Origin: Flaviflexus equikiangi
GTDB taxonomy: Bacteria > Actinomycetota > Actinomycetes > Actinomycetales > Actinomycetaceae
Length of the DNA stretch: 64,000 nucleotides
Direction of reading: 5' to 3'
Assembly (NCBI RefSeq): GCF_014069875.1
Contig: NZ_CP059676.1
Coordinates: forward strand, 868,001-932,000
In this document: positions 1-8,390 of the stretch, piece by piece
Layout of the letters: every line of letters starts with the position of its first letter
Position numbering within the stretch: position 1 is the stretch's first letter
Translations under genes and position numbers: made by a program
The notes under the pieces: generated by a model
Database searches by the model: none
What the model was told of the DNA's origin: nothing
The model's input: the letters and a program-made list of their open reading frames with translations, nothing else

Positions 1-292
1 CGGCTGCCGCGATGAAGCCCGTATATTCGCCGAAACCTGCCTTCGCGTAGGCGTACACGCCGGCGTCGAGGTCTGGTTTGCGCATGGCGAGGCGCTGGAA
101 GACGAAGGCAAGCATGAGTGTGCCGGTGCCGGCAATCGCCCATGCTGTGATCGCCCCGAGGGCGCCCGTTTCTTGCGCGAAACGTCCGGGCAGGGAGAAT
201 ACTCCCGCTCCGACCATGGATCCGACCACCATGGCGGTCAGAGTGAAAACAGAGACGCGCGGCACGCTGGCCGTGCCGACATCGCTCGTCAT
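1..292 (-). CDS. APC-family amino acid permease or antiporter, N-terminal part only
   Basis: The gene runs off the left edge of the window, so only about the first 97 residues are seen. They begin MTSDVGTASVPRVSVFTLTA and continue into MVVGSMVGAGVFSLPGRFA, the glycine-rich first membrane helix typical of the APC superfamily, near the arginine/ornithine and basic amino acid/polyamine antiporters. A second hydrophobic helix (AITAWAIAGTGTLMLAFVF) and the loop DAGVYAYAKAGFGEYTGF follow. The role is amino acid transport or exchange across the cell membrane. The substrate cannot be told from this fragment. The start was chosen because the conserved first helix begins about 15 residues later. Confidence 0.8.
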   Translation of the reverse strand, partial: MTSDVGTASVPRVSVFTLTAMVVGSMVGAGVFSLPGRFAQETGALGAITAWAIAGTGTLMLAFVFQRLAMRKPDLDAGVYAYAKAGFGEYTGFIAAA

Positions 293-312
293 AGCAGTGC
301 CCTTACGGTGGG

Positions 313-672
313 TTAACGCTCCAGTGTGCCGATCGTCGTGCCAGCATCATCAAGCACGGTCATCGTGTCACCATCGATCTCGGCGGTGGCGAGGCCCGAT
401 AGCCACGTGTCGACACCATCGCAGAACATCTTCGTCGAGGCGACTTCGCTGAACGTGATGACGCCGTCAGTCTCGGACCAGGTGCCCATGAGCCGGTTGC
501 ATCCGTCCGTACCGGACAGCGCACCCTCATCAGCAAGCACGAGTTCGCTGCCGGCCGTGTCAGCCCACGTGCCTTTCGCTGTTTCGCCCGCTTCAGCATC
601 GGATGAGCATCCTGACATGAAGCTGCCCGCGAGAAGCGCAGCAACACTGACCATATACAGATTCTTTTTCAC
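313..672 (-). CDS. META-domain (HslJ-like) lipoprotein
   Basis: This is a secreted lipoprotein of about 119 residues. The GTG at 672 follows a GAGAGGA ribosome site and gives VKKNLYMVSVAALLAGSFMSGC, a short basic start, a hydrophobic stretch and a lipobox (FMSGC), so the cysteine is probably lipidated after export. The mature part (GTWADTAGSELVLADEGALS, then GTDGCNRLMGTWSETDGVIT) matches the META/HslJ fold with its conserved DGCN(R)LxG motif. Such proteins are linked to envelope stress, but the biochemical role is not known. It is 20 bp downstream of the permease start on the same strand, so it may be transcribed ahead of the permease. Confidence 0.72.
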   Translation of the reverse strand: MKKNLYMVSVAALLAGSFMSGCSSDAEAGETAKGTWADTAGSELVLADEGALSGTDGCNRLMGTWSETDGVITFSEVASTKMFCDGVDTWLSGLATAEIDGDTMTVLDDAGTTIGTLER

Positions 673-818
673 GAGTTGTGTCCTCTCCAGCAGTGGCGGC
701 GCCATGCTCTTCACCCAAGACTACCCTCGAGCGATCCCAGTTCCGAACAGAATCCGGGGGGATCTGTGTCTCGCAATCACATCGTGATATTCACTGGTGA
801 TCTCGCGATTTCGGGGAC

Positions 819-853
819 CATCTGCCGGCCGCACGACGTGCAGCCGGCAGATG
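819..853 (-). terminator. hairpin downstream of the DUF5692 gene
   Basis: An 11-bp perfect stem (CATCTGCCGGC / GCCGGCAGATG) with a 13-nt loop lies 15 bp beyond the stop of the minus-strand gene. There is no clear U tract, so it may be a weak terminator or mRNA-stabilising hairpin. Confidence 0.55.
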
Positions 854-868
854 CCCAAAGATAGGGTT

Positions 869-1834
869 TCAGACGCGTTCTGGAACCTTCGCGGTGGGAG
901 CCTCGACCGCGGCCGTGTTCGCCGCGACGATCGCCTTGTACTGGGGGAGGTGGGTGTAGAGCTCGTCGGTCAGCGGGTTGAGGCGCTTCCTCCGGATCGT
1001 CGCGATCTGGTAGATGATGACCGCGATGTTGACCGCGAGGGACAGTGCGGAGATGACGAAGAGCGCGACGGGGCTGCGCGAGGTTTCGACGGAGAACATC
1101 GAGTCCGACACGAACATCGGCACCGCCATCGTGAACATCATCCACAAGGCAAGCGTGTTGGCGCGATGCTGGAGCCAAGCGCCCTTCTTGATGAAGAAGG
1201 CAGGAATCGTGCACGAGATGAGGAGGGCGGCACCGGCGTAGAACGAGTGGTCACCGACGCAGTTGTAGACGTAGGCGAAGTTCCACAGATCGTAGGCGAT
1301 GATCCAGAACCACATCATGTCGGGCCAGATCATGTCCTTCGACTTGTCGCTCGAGATGAAGATGCCGAACCAGCCGCAGATGGCGACGAGATTGAGCAGG
1401 CCTGCGATGCCGTTCATCCAGTTCCACGAGCCGGAGAGCATGTAGACGCCGTCGACGATGCCGTCCGCTCCCATCGCACCCACCTGGAAGTCGCGGATGC
1501 AGGCCTCGAGGATGTTGATCGCGAGAATCGCTGCGGGGAAGATGAGGACCTTCTTGTTGGCGGCAACCTTGGGGAAGTAACGGATCGCCATGAAGCCGAG
1601 CGAGCCGGCCAGCGCCGAATAGACCTTCACCCAGTGGAACCAGGTCCCGGTCGATGAACCGGCGCCCGCCGTCGTCGGGAACACGAAGATCGTCAGGACG
1701 ATCGGGAGGATGATGAAGAAGGCGATTCCGCCCCACTTCCAGCGGCGAGTCACCTCGTTGAGGCCGATGAGTGCGCCGAGAACGACGAACCACATGAGCC
1801 ACGAATACCATGGGATCGATTCATAGAAAAACAC
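869..1834 (-). CDS. polytopic membrane protein, DUF5692 family
   Basis: About 321 residues, nearly all hydrophobic, with roughly nine to ten membrane helices and a short basic, charged C-terminus. The start VFFYESIPWYSWLMWFVVLG is the GTG at 1834, preceded by GAGGAG at proper spacing; the longer reading from a TTG would put that ribosome site inside the gene. The sequence resembles DUF5692, a family without a known reaction. Features include an NEVTRRWKWGG loop after helix 1 and a conserved-looking NILEACIRDFQ segment. It is transcribed divergently from the TetR-type regulator at 2025, which makes regulation by that protein likely. Function is unknown; a transporter or sensor would fit the topology. 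Confidence 0.7.
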   Translation of the reverse strand: MFFYESIPWYSWLMWFVVLGALIGLNEVTRRWKWGGIAFFIILPIVLTIFVFPTTAGAGSSTGTWFHWVKVYSALAGSLGFMAIRYFPKVAANKKVLIFPAAILAINILEACIRDFQVGAMGADGIVDGVYMLSGSWNWMNGIAGLLNLVAICGWFGIFISSDKSKDMIWPDMMWFWIIAYDLWNFAYVYNCVGDHSFYAGAALLISCTIPAFFIKKGAWLQHRANTLALWMMFTMAVPMFVSDSMFSVETSRSPVALFVISALSLAVNIAVIIYQIATIRRKRLNPLTDELYTHLPQYKAIVAANTAAVEAPTAKVPERV

Positions 1835-2024
1835 GGTGTATCTCCTCAAGTACTATCGCGACTTCCTTGCCGCGCTTCTCCCTGAGCGTAGAATCGGGTG
1901 GGTGAAGCCGGATATAGACACAACGCGAGAGGTGTCGTAAAACGGCCTCCCGGCATCGCATCGATCATCGCCGCATGCCCACCATCGGGACCTCCGTCCC
2001 ACAGAATGACCAGCGAGGGGGAGA

Positions 2025-2612
2025 ATGTCACTGTCGACGAGGGAGCTTCTCTCCCGCGCCCTCAAACAGCAGCTCCTGACCACGCGGCTCAATCGCGTGA
2101 CCGTGTCGAGCCTGTCGGCCCAGGCCGGCATCAACCGGCAAACCTTCTACTACCACTTCTCGGATGTCTACGACCTTGCGGCCTGGGTCTTCGAACAGGA
2201 GATCGCCAACCACATCCTCGACCACGCCACGTACGGGGAATGGGCGGAGGGCTACCGGACGCTCCTGCGATACATGCAGGACCATCGCGAGGAGACGCGG
2301 GCCGTTCTCAACTCCATCACCCACCAGCGCAGAGACGAGTTCTTCCTCGGCCAGTTCCGGTTCATGATGGAGGCGATCGTGACCGAGCTGCAGGGCGATA
2401 TTGTGCTCCGCGATGAGGACCGCCAGTTCATCATCGATCACTATGCCTCGAGCATCCACGGGCACTTCCTCAGGTGGCTGGCGCGCGACGGCCAGGACGA
2501 TCCGGATATCCTCGTGAGCAACATCGAGAAGATCCTCAAGGGATCGGTGACAGAATCCCTCGAACGGTTCGCCCAGCCGCGGCCGTCCACGAGCCGCACC
2601 CAATCCGGCTAG
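2025..2612 (+). CDS. TetR-family transcriptional regulator with atypical C-terminal domain
   Basis: The protein has 195 residues. The N-terminal half carries a TetR DNA-binding domain: VTVSSLSAQAGINRQTFYYHF at residues 26-46 is the helix-turn-helix with the FYYHF recognition-helix end typical of the DhaS-like, TetR_C_8 subgroup. The C-terminal part (VFEQEIANHILDH, later YASSIHGHFLRWLARDGQDD) matches that subgroup's ligand or dimer domain. GGGGGAGA lies immediately before the ATG. It diverges from the DUF5692 gene with about 190 bp between them, so it probably controls that gene and itself. A weak inverted repeat GACAC-N10-GTGTC (about 1915-1934) in the gap is the only operator candidate I see. 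The inducer is unknown. Confidence 0.85.
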   Translation: MSLSTRELLSRALKQQLLTTRLNRVTVSSLSAQAGINRQTFYYHFSDVYDLAAWVFEQEIANHILDHATYGEWAEGYRTLLRYMQDHREETRAVLNSITHQRRDEFFLGQFRFMMEAIVTELQGDIVLRDEDRQFIIDHYASSIHGHFLRWLARDGQDDPDILVSNIEKILKGSVTESLERFAQPRPSTSRTQSG

Positions 2613-2623
2613 CGTCTCGCGGA

Positions 2624-3982
2624 TCAGATTCCGAGGATCGCTTTTGCGATGAGGAAGTAGATGATGAGGCCCGTGGCATCGACAAATGTTGTGATGAACG
2701 GGTTGGAGAAGACTGCCGGATCGACGCCGATGGCTTTCGCAATGAGGGGCATGACGCCGCCGACGGTTGCCGCCAGCGTGCAGACAGCCACGATCGTGAG
2801 GCCGATGACGACACCGAATCGGGGTTCGAAGACGATGCCGACGATGAGGGCTCCGACGGCTCCGAGGAGCAGGCCGAGACTGAGCCCGACCATGAACTCT
2901 CGTCTGAAGACCCGGGCAAGATCGCGCAGGCCCACATCTCCGAGAGCCATCGCCCGCGTCACCGTTGTGGCGGCCTGGTTGCCGGTGTTGCCGCCGGTGC
3001 CGATGAGGAGGGGCACGAAGAGAGCGAGGGCGGTGACCTCTGCGAGAGTCGCCTCGAAGAGGGACAGCACCTGCACGGTGAGTGCCGCGCCGATGGCGAG
3101 AACGAGCAGCCACACGATACGGGACGTGACAAGGCGGCGCACCGGGGTCGCGAAGTAGGGGCGGCGGAGGGGTTCCACTCCGCCCTGGCGGGAGGAATCT
3201 TCCGTCTCCTCGTGCTCGAGTATGCGTACCGCATCGTCGATCGTCAGAATGCCGACCAGCCGATTCTCGCGATCGACAATGGGCAGGGCAAGGAGACCGC
3301 GGTCCGTGCAGGCACGCGCCGCATCCTCATCCGAGTCGTATGCTGTGCGCACGGCAGGCTTGTGCATGATCTCGGCGATTGTCTGCGCCGGCTCGGCTTT
3401 GAGGAGGTCTCGCAGGCTGACGACTCCGACGACGTGCCGCGTCTCGTCCAGGACCGGCAGGGTGTAGATCGTCTCCGCATCGTCCACGTGTGCGCGGACC
3501 CGCTCCATCGTCTGCGCCACCGTGTAGGTCGTCTTCGTCGAGACATATTCGGGAGACATGCGCCTCCCGACAGAACCTTTCGGGTAGCCGAGTACCTCGT
3601 TCGTCAGCTGACGTTCCTTGGCTGTCAGGCCGTGGAGCATCCGTGAGGCGAGAGCGGCGGGGAGCTCTTCCAGGATCCAGGCGCGATCATCGGGATCGAG
3701 TCCCGCAAAGATGTCGGCGACGTCAGCAGCCTGCAGCCCTGAGATGATATCGCTCTGCTGGCCGGGGCTCAGCCGTTCGAAGACTGACATGGCACGGTCT
3801 TTCGGCAGGAGCCGGAAGACGATGGCCTGATGGGTGATGGGAAGGCGTTCGAGCAGGGTGGCTGTCAGGCCAGCATCGAGAGGTTCGAGGTGGCGTGAGA
3901 GTGCCTCCAGATCCCCGCTGTTGACCAGTGCAGTCGTCGACACAAGAATGTCGGAGGGATCGAGTCGTGGCTGAGAGGGCAT
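2624..3982 (-). CDS. mgtE: magnesium transporter MgtE
   Basis: A 452-residue Mg2+ channel with the full MgtE layout: an N-terminal helical MgtE_N superhelix (about residues 30-130, with repeated RLLPKDRAMSVFERL and LDPDDRAWILEELP units), two CBS domains (about 135-255, with TLPVLDETRHVVGVVSLRDL and LPIVDRENRLVGILTIDD), then five membrane helices from about residue 285. The motif PLLIGTGGNTGNQAATTVTR at the pore is characteristic. The cytosolic domains sense internal Mg2+ and close the pore. GAAGGA lies before the ATG at 3982. It converges on the TetR gene with only 11 bp between stops. The 200 bp upstream hold no Mg riboswitch that I can recognise. Confidence 0.95.
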   Translation of the reverse strand: MPSQPRLDPSDILVSTTALVNSGDLEALSRHLEPLDAGLTATLLERLPITHQAIVFRLLPKDRAMSVFERLSPGQQSDIISGLQAADVADIFAGLDPDDRAWILEELPAALASRMLHGLTAKERQLTNEVLGYPKGSVGRRMSPEYVSTKTTYTVAQTMERVRAHVDDAETIYTLPVLDETRHVVGVVSLRDLLKAEPAQTIAEIMHKPAVRTAYDSDEDAARACTDRGLLALPIVDRENRLVGILTIDDAVRILEHEETEDSSRQGGVEPLRRPYFATPVRRLVTSRIVWLLVLAIGAALTVQVLSLFEATLAEVTALALFVPLLIGTGGNTGNQAATTVTRAMALGDVGLRDLARVFRREFMVGLSLGLLLGAVGALIVGIVFEPRFGVVIGLTIVAVCTLAATVGGVMPLIAKAIGVDPAVFSNPFITTFVDATGLIIYFLIAKAILGI

Positions 3983-4189
3983 GGTGGTCCTTCATGGTCG
4001 ACGTCGTCGACCGGCGGTTGTCACCCTCCGCCGACACGAATCGCGTGCACGGGGAGGGAGGCGAACGGTCTGTGAGGCGAACTGTCACTAGGCACTGCAT
4101 CCACCTCGCTTTCCGTCACTCGCACCTTCACCGTATCAGGATCTGCCCGTCAGGTCTCGGTGGCCGGGACCCCCTGTGATGAGTTCCTG

Positions 4190-4768
4190 TCAGAAGGCGA
4201 TGTCTGTCGCGCCCTCGGGAAGGAAGAGGACGCCCACGACAGCATCATCCTTGTCGAATGCGACTCGTCCCATGATCTCCCCAGCCTCGAGCCGGAGAGT
4301 CGTCACGCCGATGGCGATCCCGAGGAGCTTGCCGTTGATCTTCCCGAGCAGATTGCCTTCTGGTTCGGTGCTCTTCGGGGTGGTGACGAAGGTGTTGTCA
4401 CACCCTTCCAGCTCGCCGTATTCGCCGACGACGCTCGCCCACACCTCGATGATCGTGGGCCATGGGAGCTCCTTTCGCGTGCGGTGGTGAAGCATGCCCA
4501 TGGCCGCCTCCTCGTCTCCTTCGGCGACGAGGGTGAAGAACTTCTCCGTGAGTGCGGGCAGGTGATCTGTCATGCGAGCTGACATGGTCTCTCCAGTCGT
4601 CGGATTCTTGGGTTTGCCGAAGCGTTTGAACGCGGCCTGCCGTGACATCCCGAGGGCTGCCCCGATCTCGGCCCAGGTTGAACCGTCGAGCCGTGCACGG
4701 GCAACAGCCTCATCGAGGCGGCGGTGTGCTTCGGCGACGTCTCGGTGCGCGGCTCGTATCCTCTCCAT
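4190..4768 (-). CDS. HTH regulator with DUF3887-like domain, probably autoregulated
   Basis: About 192 residues. The N-terminal third is a helix followed by a helix-turn-helix: WAEIGAALGMSRQAAFKRFG, residues about 31-50. The rest (DHLPALTEKFFTLVAEGDEE onward) looks like a DUF3887-type alpha+beta domain of the NTF2-like kind that may bind a ligand. The ATG at 4768 (MERIRAAHRDVAEAHRRLDE) is preferred; a TTG four codons earlier is possible. Two near-identical palindromes lie 8-47 bp upstream, almost touching the start codon, which strongly suggests that the protein represses its own gene. No partner gene is linked. The family is common in actinobacteria and has no assigned signal. Confidence 0.72.
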   Translation of the reverse strand: MERIRAAHRDVAEAHRRLDEAVARARLDGSTWAEIGAALGMSRQAAFKRFGKPKNPTTGETMSARMTDHLPALTEKFFTLVAEGDEEAAMGMLHHRTRKELPWPTIIEVWASVVGEYGELEGCDNTFVTTPKSTEPEGNLLGKINGKLLGIAIGVTTLRLEAGEIMGRVAFDKDDAVVGVLFLPEGATDIAF

Positions 4769-4775
4769 GCCACAA

Positions 4776-4815
4776 GTCAACCAAAGGTTGACAACACTGT
4801 CAACTGTTGGTTGAC
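4776..4815. promoter_or_regulatory. tandem palindromic operator GTCAAC-N5-GTTGAC
   Basis: Two 17-bp palindromes sit next to each other: GTCAACCAAAGGTTGAC (4776-4792) and GTCAACTGTTGGTTGAC (4799-4815). Their centres are 23 bp apart, a little over two helical turns, so two dimers could bind on one face. They lie directly upstream of the HTH/DUF3887 gene. Confidence 0.75.
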
Positions 4816-4851
4816 GTCTTGTGGCTGTCTTGAGCGGTTTCTTCGACGAGT

Positions 4852-4882
4852 GAGGGGCGCGGTCTCAGCGACTGCGCCCCTC
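4852..4882 (-). terminator. hairpin downstream of the MMPL gene
   Basis: A 9-bp GC-rich stem (GAGGGGCGC / GCGCCCCTC) with a 13-nt loop lies 25 bp past the MMPL stop codon. No strong U tract follows. Confidence 0.5.
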
Positions 4883-4907
4883 AGCAATGCCCTACTGCTC
4901 TATGTCG

Positions 4908-7529
4908 TCACACCTCTATGCTCACATTGTCCGCCGGGCGCGCGTGCTTGCCGCCCCGCGACGCGGTCTCTCGGTCGATCGATGCGCCTTCCACATCGAC
5001 CTGCGGGAGGATCTTCTCGAGCCAGGAGGGGAGCCACCAGGCCTTCTCGCCGAGGATGGTGAGAAGGGCGGGGATGAGTGTCATCCGGACGACGAATGCG
5101 TCGAGGGCGACGCCGATCGCGAGGCCGAAGCCGATGGGGCGAATCATCGGCATCTCCGAGAAGATGAATCCGGCGAAGACGGAGAACATGATGAGGGCTG
5201 CGGCGATGACAACGGCGCGTCCTGCGTACAGTCCGTCCACGACGGCCTTCTTTGCGGGCCTGCCGTGTGACCAGGCCTCCCTCATGCCAGTCGTGAGGAA
5301 CAGCTGATAGTCCATGGCCAAACCGAACAGGATGCCGACGAGGATCGTGGGGAGGAAGGACAGGATCGGGCCGGGGGTATGGACGCCGAACAGGTCACCC
5401 AACCAGCCCCACTGGTAGATCGCGACAACGGCTCCCATCGCCGCGAGCGACGAGAAGAGGAAGCCGAGAGTCGCGGCGAGCGGGACGAGAATGGAGCGGA
5501 ACACGAGGACGAGCAGGACGAATGAGATCGCGATGATGATTGCCAGGTAGACGGGTAGGGCGCCGGCAAGGTTCTCCGACACGTCGATCTGCATCGCGGT
5601 CTGTCCCGTCACCTCGAGTTCGACGGTGCCGCCGTCGACAGTGAGCGGGGACATGTCGCGAATGTCGTGCACGAGGTTCTCTGTCTCCACGTCTGACGGG
5701 CCCGTCGTGCCGATGACCTGGAAGACTGCCAGGTCGCCGCTGTCCGAGGCGCCGGCGGGAAGCACTGACACGATCTCGTCGAGGCCGGCGAGCTGTTCGC
5801 CCACCTGGAGGATGGTCTCCGCCCGCTCCTCGTCCGTCAGATCGGAGGGAAGGTCGGCGGCCACGATATGGGGCCCATTGAAGCCGGGCCCGAAGGCGTC
5901 GGCCGTGATCATGTAGCTCTCGTACGCGTCAGTCCCCGGATCTTCGGTCGATCCATCAGGCAGGCCGAGCCGCATGGAGAAGAACGGGATCGCAAGGACC
6001 GCAAGGAGGGCGATCGCGGAGACGGAGGTGAGCCACGGGTGGCGTGCAGGGATCGGCACCCGGCGGGAATCGTTATCCTCGTGGGGCGCGACAATGCTGT
6101 CGAGGGACTGCGCCTGCGCACGCTTCTTGACGGGCAGAACCCGGTATCCGAGGAAGTGGAGCAGTGCCGGGGTGAAGGTGATCGTCAGCGCGACGGCGAA
6201 GAACACCGCCATGGCTGCCACGTTTCCGAGAACCCCGAGGAAGGGGATGCCGACAACATTGAGGGACACGAGGGCCGTGATAACGGTCAGGCCGGCAAAG
6301 ACGACCGCATTGCCGGACGTTCCCACAGCCAGGCCGATCGACTCATCGATGCCGTGCCCGCGCATGAGCTGCTGCCGGTGCCGGTTGACGACGAACAGGG
6401 TGTAGTCGATGCCGACCGCGAGACCGAGCATGATGCCGAGAATCGGGGAGATCTGGTGCATGTCGATGAACCCTGCCAGTCCCATCGTCACCATGACGGT
6501 GAGCGCGACGCCGACAAGGCCGGTCAGGATCGGCAGGGCCGATGTGACGACGGTGCGGAGCATGATGAAGAGGACGAGGCCCGCCACCAGCAGGCCGATG
6601 ATCTCGGATGGGCCGACGATGTTGGAGATGTCGGAGGCAATGGCCTGAGAGTAGTAGACCTCGACCGTGTCCAGCTCAGAGTTGATGGCATCCTGCAGGC
6701 CCGTCTTCGTTTCCGTCGTCACCGACATGGCGTCGACATCGAACGTGACGGTGGCGATGGCAGTCGTCCCGTCGTCGGAGACGACGGCGTAATCCCCGAG
6801 AATCTCGAGCGTCCGCATGCCGTTCTCAAGCTCGACCCGCCCCTGTGCGAGCTCCGCTTCTCCCGCCTCGAGTTCCGCAAAAGCTGCGTCAAGCTCTGCC
6901 TGCTGGGCAGAGAGTTCCGTCTCTGCCGCGCTGAGCTCTGTCTCGGCCGCGTCCAGTGCGCCGACCTGGGCGGCAACCTCCGGAGGCAACTGATCAGCCG
7001 GAACGTCCGGAATCTGTGCGCGTGCCGCGTCGATCTCAGCCCGCGAAGCCTCGAGCTGGTCCCGGCCAGCATCGAGGGCCGCCTGTCCCTCCTCAGCCTG
7101 CTGACGTGCGGCGGCCAGTTCCGCCGCACCCGCGTCCAGCTGCTGGCCGGCGGCTTCAGCTTCGGCGATCTGCGCCGACATCTCAGCCTGCGTCTGGAAC
7201 GGATCAAGCGTGTCGTAGCTGCCCTCGACGGACTGTGCCGCGACAAGTGCGTCAGAGATCTCGGCCCGCTGCTCCTCCGTCAGGGACGCCCCGTCTGGAG
7301 ACGTGAATGTCATGGTTCCCGTGCCGCGAGCCGCGTCGGGCAGTTCGTCTTCGAGACGGTCGGCCAGATCCTGCGAGCGGGTGCCCGGAATCGTGAGGTT
7401 GGTGGAATACTCCCCGCCGCCCACGGTGCCGAAGAGGATGGCGGCAACGAGTGCTACCACCCACAGGACGATGGTGACAGGTGCATGCTTGGCACTTGAG
7501 CGGCCGAGCCGCTGCAAGAGTTTCGCCAT
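4908..7529 (-). CDS. MMPL-family RND exporter
   Basis: A membrane transporter of 873 residues. Start MAKLLQRLGRSSAKHAP (ATG 7529, AAAGG upstream) leads into helix 1. A long extracytoplasmic loop carries an alanine- and glutamate-rich coiled coil (about residues 125-265). Then come an SSD-like membrane block with ISPILGIMLGLAVGIDYTLF, a second periplasmic loop and a second membrane block with the matching ILVGILFGLAMDYQLFLTTG. The two GIDYTLF/AMDYQLF motifs carry the acidic residues for proton-driven transport. MMPL proteins export lipids or drugs. The TetR gene 29 bp upstream on the same strand probably controls it. The substrate is unknown. The coiled-coil insert is a feature of the YdfJ/YhgE-like branch and not of mycolate transporters. 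Confidence 0.9.
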   Translation of the reverse strand: MAKLLQRLGRSSAKHAPVTIVLWVVALVAAILFGTVGGGEYSTNLTIPGTRSQDLADRLEDELPDAARGTGTMTFTSPDGASLTEEQRAEISDALVAAQSVEGSYDTLDPFQTQAEMSAQIAEAEAAGQQLDAGAAELAAARQQAEEGQAALDAGRDQLEASRAEIDAARAQIPDVPADQLPPEVAAQVGALDAAETELSAAETELSAQQAELDAAFAELEAGEAELAQGRVELENGMRTLEILGDYAVVSDDGTTAIATVTFDVDAMSVTTETKTGLQDAINSELDTVEVYYSQAIASDISNIVGPSEIIGLLVAGLVLFIMLRTVVTSALPILTGLVGVALTVMVTMGLAGFIDMHQISPILGIMLGLAVGIDYTLFVVNRHRQQLMRGHGIDESIGLAVGTSGNAVVFAGLTVITALVSLNVVGIPFLGVLGNVAAMAVFFAVALTITFTPALLHFLGYRVLPVKKRAQAQSLDSIVAPHEDNDSRRVPIPARHPWLTSVSAIALLAVLAIPFFSMRLGLPDGSTEDPGTDAYESYMITADAFGPGFNGPHIVAADLPSDLTDEERAETILQVGEQLAGLDEIVSVLPAGASDSGDLAVFQVIGTTGPSDVETENLVHDIRDMSPLTVDGGTVELEVTGQTAMQIDVSENLAGALPVYLAIIIAISFVLLVLVFRSILVPLAATLGFLFSSLAAMGAVVAIYQWGWLGDLFGVHTPGPILSFLPTILVGILFGLAMDYQLFLTTGMREAWSHGRPAKKAVVDGLYAGRAVVIAAALIMFSVFAGFIFSEMPMIRPIGFGLAIGVALDAFVVRMTLIPALLTILGEKAWWLPSWLEKILPQVDVEGASIDRETASRGGKHARPADNVSIEV

Positions 7530-7558
7530 GATGGGGGACCTTTCGGTTGAGTCGAGAG

Positions 7559-8176
7559 CTAGGAGAGTGCGCGGTGGCCCACGCGGACGAGCTCGAGGGC
7601 GCGAATCAGAAGAGCCGACCATTCTTCCCTCGTGCGTTCGTTGGGATAGTCCCGGAACCACAGAGTCTGAGAAGTCTGCACGGCGGAGATCAGGGCGTGG
7701 GAGATGAGCTCCACATCCCGCCGATCGATCGACGGCAGCTGGTCGCCGACGACGTCGCTGAGCAGACCGGCCGTCTGGTCGACGATCTGGCTCGCCCACA
7801 GCACCGTATCGGTGCACCGGCTGTCTCGCGACAGCACGTCACCGACGTGATGCAGGATGGTGTAGGCCTCCTCGCTTCGCGCCATCTCCTCGAAACGGAT
7901 GATGAGTTCGTCAAGGGACGTGAAGCTGTGGGGGAGGGCGCCGAGAGTGGCGATGAGGGGGTCGATGCAGGACGTGAGATAGGCGTACACGGCGTCGTCC
8001 ACTGTCGGGAAGTGGTTGAAGATCGACCGGCGCGATGTTCCTGCCCGCTCCGCGAGCTCGGTAACCGTGAAGCTCCCCATTCCCCGCGTGCTCGCAAGCT
8101 CACCGGCCGCGCTGATGATGGCGCGCCGGTTGCGTTCCTTCACCGTCTCGCGGGGCAGGGTCTTGTCGTCTGGCAC
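7559..8176 (-). CDS. TetR-family repressor of the MMPL exporter
   Basis: About 205 residues. The N-terminal HTH is clear: NRRAIISAAGELASTRGMGS then FTVTELAERAGTSRRSIFNHF with the classical TetR recognition helix. The C-terminal ligand domain is unassigned. Two in-frame GTG codons are possible. I prefer the one at 8176 because a TATAGT box at 8184-8189 overlaps the earlier one at 8185, and transcription starting 7 nt past that box would begin at the 8176 GTG. A perfect 15-bp palindrome overlaps the -35 region, so autorepression and control of the downstream MMPL gene are likely. Confidence 0.85.
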   Translation of the reverse strand: MPDDKTLPRETVKERNRRAIISAAGELASTRGMGSFTVTELAERAGTSRRSIFNHFPTVDDAVYAYLTSCIDPLIATLGALPHSFTSLDELIIRFEEMARSEEAYTILHHVGDVLSRDSRCTDTVLWASQIVDQTAGLLSDVVGDQLPSIDRRDVELISHALISAVQTSQTLWFRDYPNERTREEWSALLIRALELVRVGHRALS

Positions 8177-8183
8177 GCGGTTC

Positions 8184-8213
8184 ACTATAGAGAGCGATTT
8201 GCACTCAGTGCAA
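8184..8213 (-). promoter_or_regulatory. promoter with overlapping TetR operator
   Basis: On the minus strand, TTGCAC (8208-8213), an 18-bp spacer and TATAGT (8184-8189) form a promoter. TTGCACTCAGTGCAA (8199-8213) is a perfect 15-bp palindrome with a single central base, covering the -35 box. A bound repressor here would block polymerase. Confidence 0.65.
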
Positions 8214-8390
8214 TGTGGTGCCCGGTGCGTTACCCCACTGTTCGCGGAGAGTGGAGACGCGGGGCCTTCCTGCAGTCAGTCCGATCTGCCATCTGCCACT
8301 CCGACCACGCGCGACAGGCATGCAGGTCGGGTTGACGTCCCGGCGCGGCATGAGGAGCGCGCCCCACATATCGCCGCGTCGAGAGCCCCG

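Noticed and set aside
1915-1934. GACAC-N10-GTGTC as operator of the TetR/DUF5692 pair
   Set aside because: Five-base arms with a 10-base spacer are expected by chance in a gap of this size; mentioned only as weak.
3983-4189. Possible Mg2+ riboswitch ahead of mgtE
   Set aside because: The 200-bp upstream region shows no conserved M-box elements that I can pick out by eye; a covariance-model scan would decide.
5868-7499. Long plus-strand open frame opposite the MMPL gene
   Set aside because: It is the antisense shadow of a clear MMPL gene; its protein is low-complexity Arg/Asp-rich with no motif or ribosome site, as is common in GC-rich DNA.
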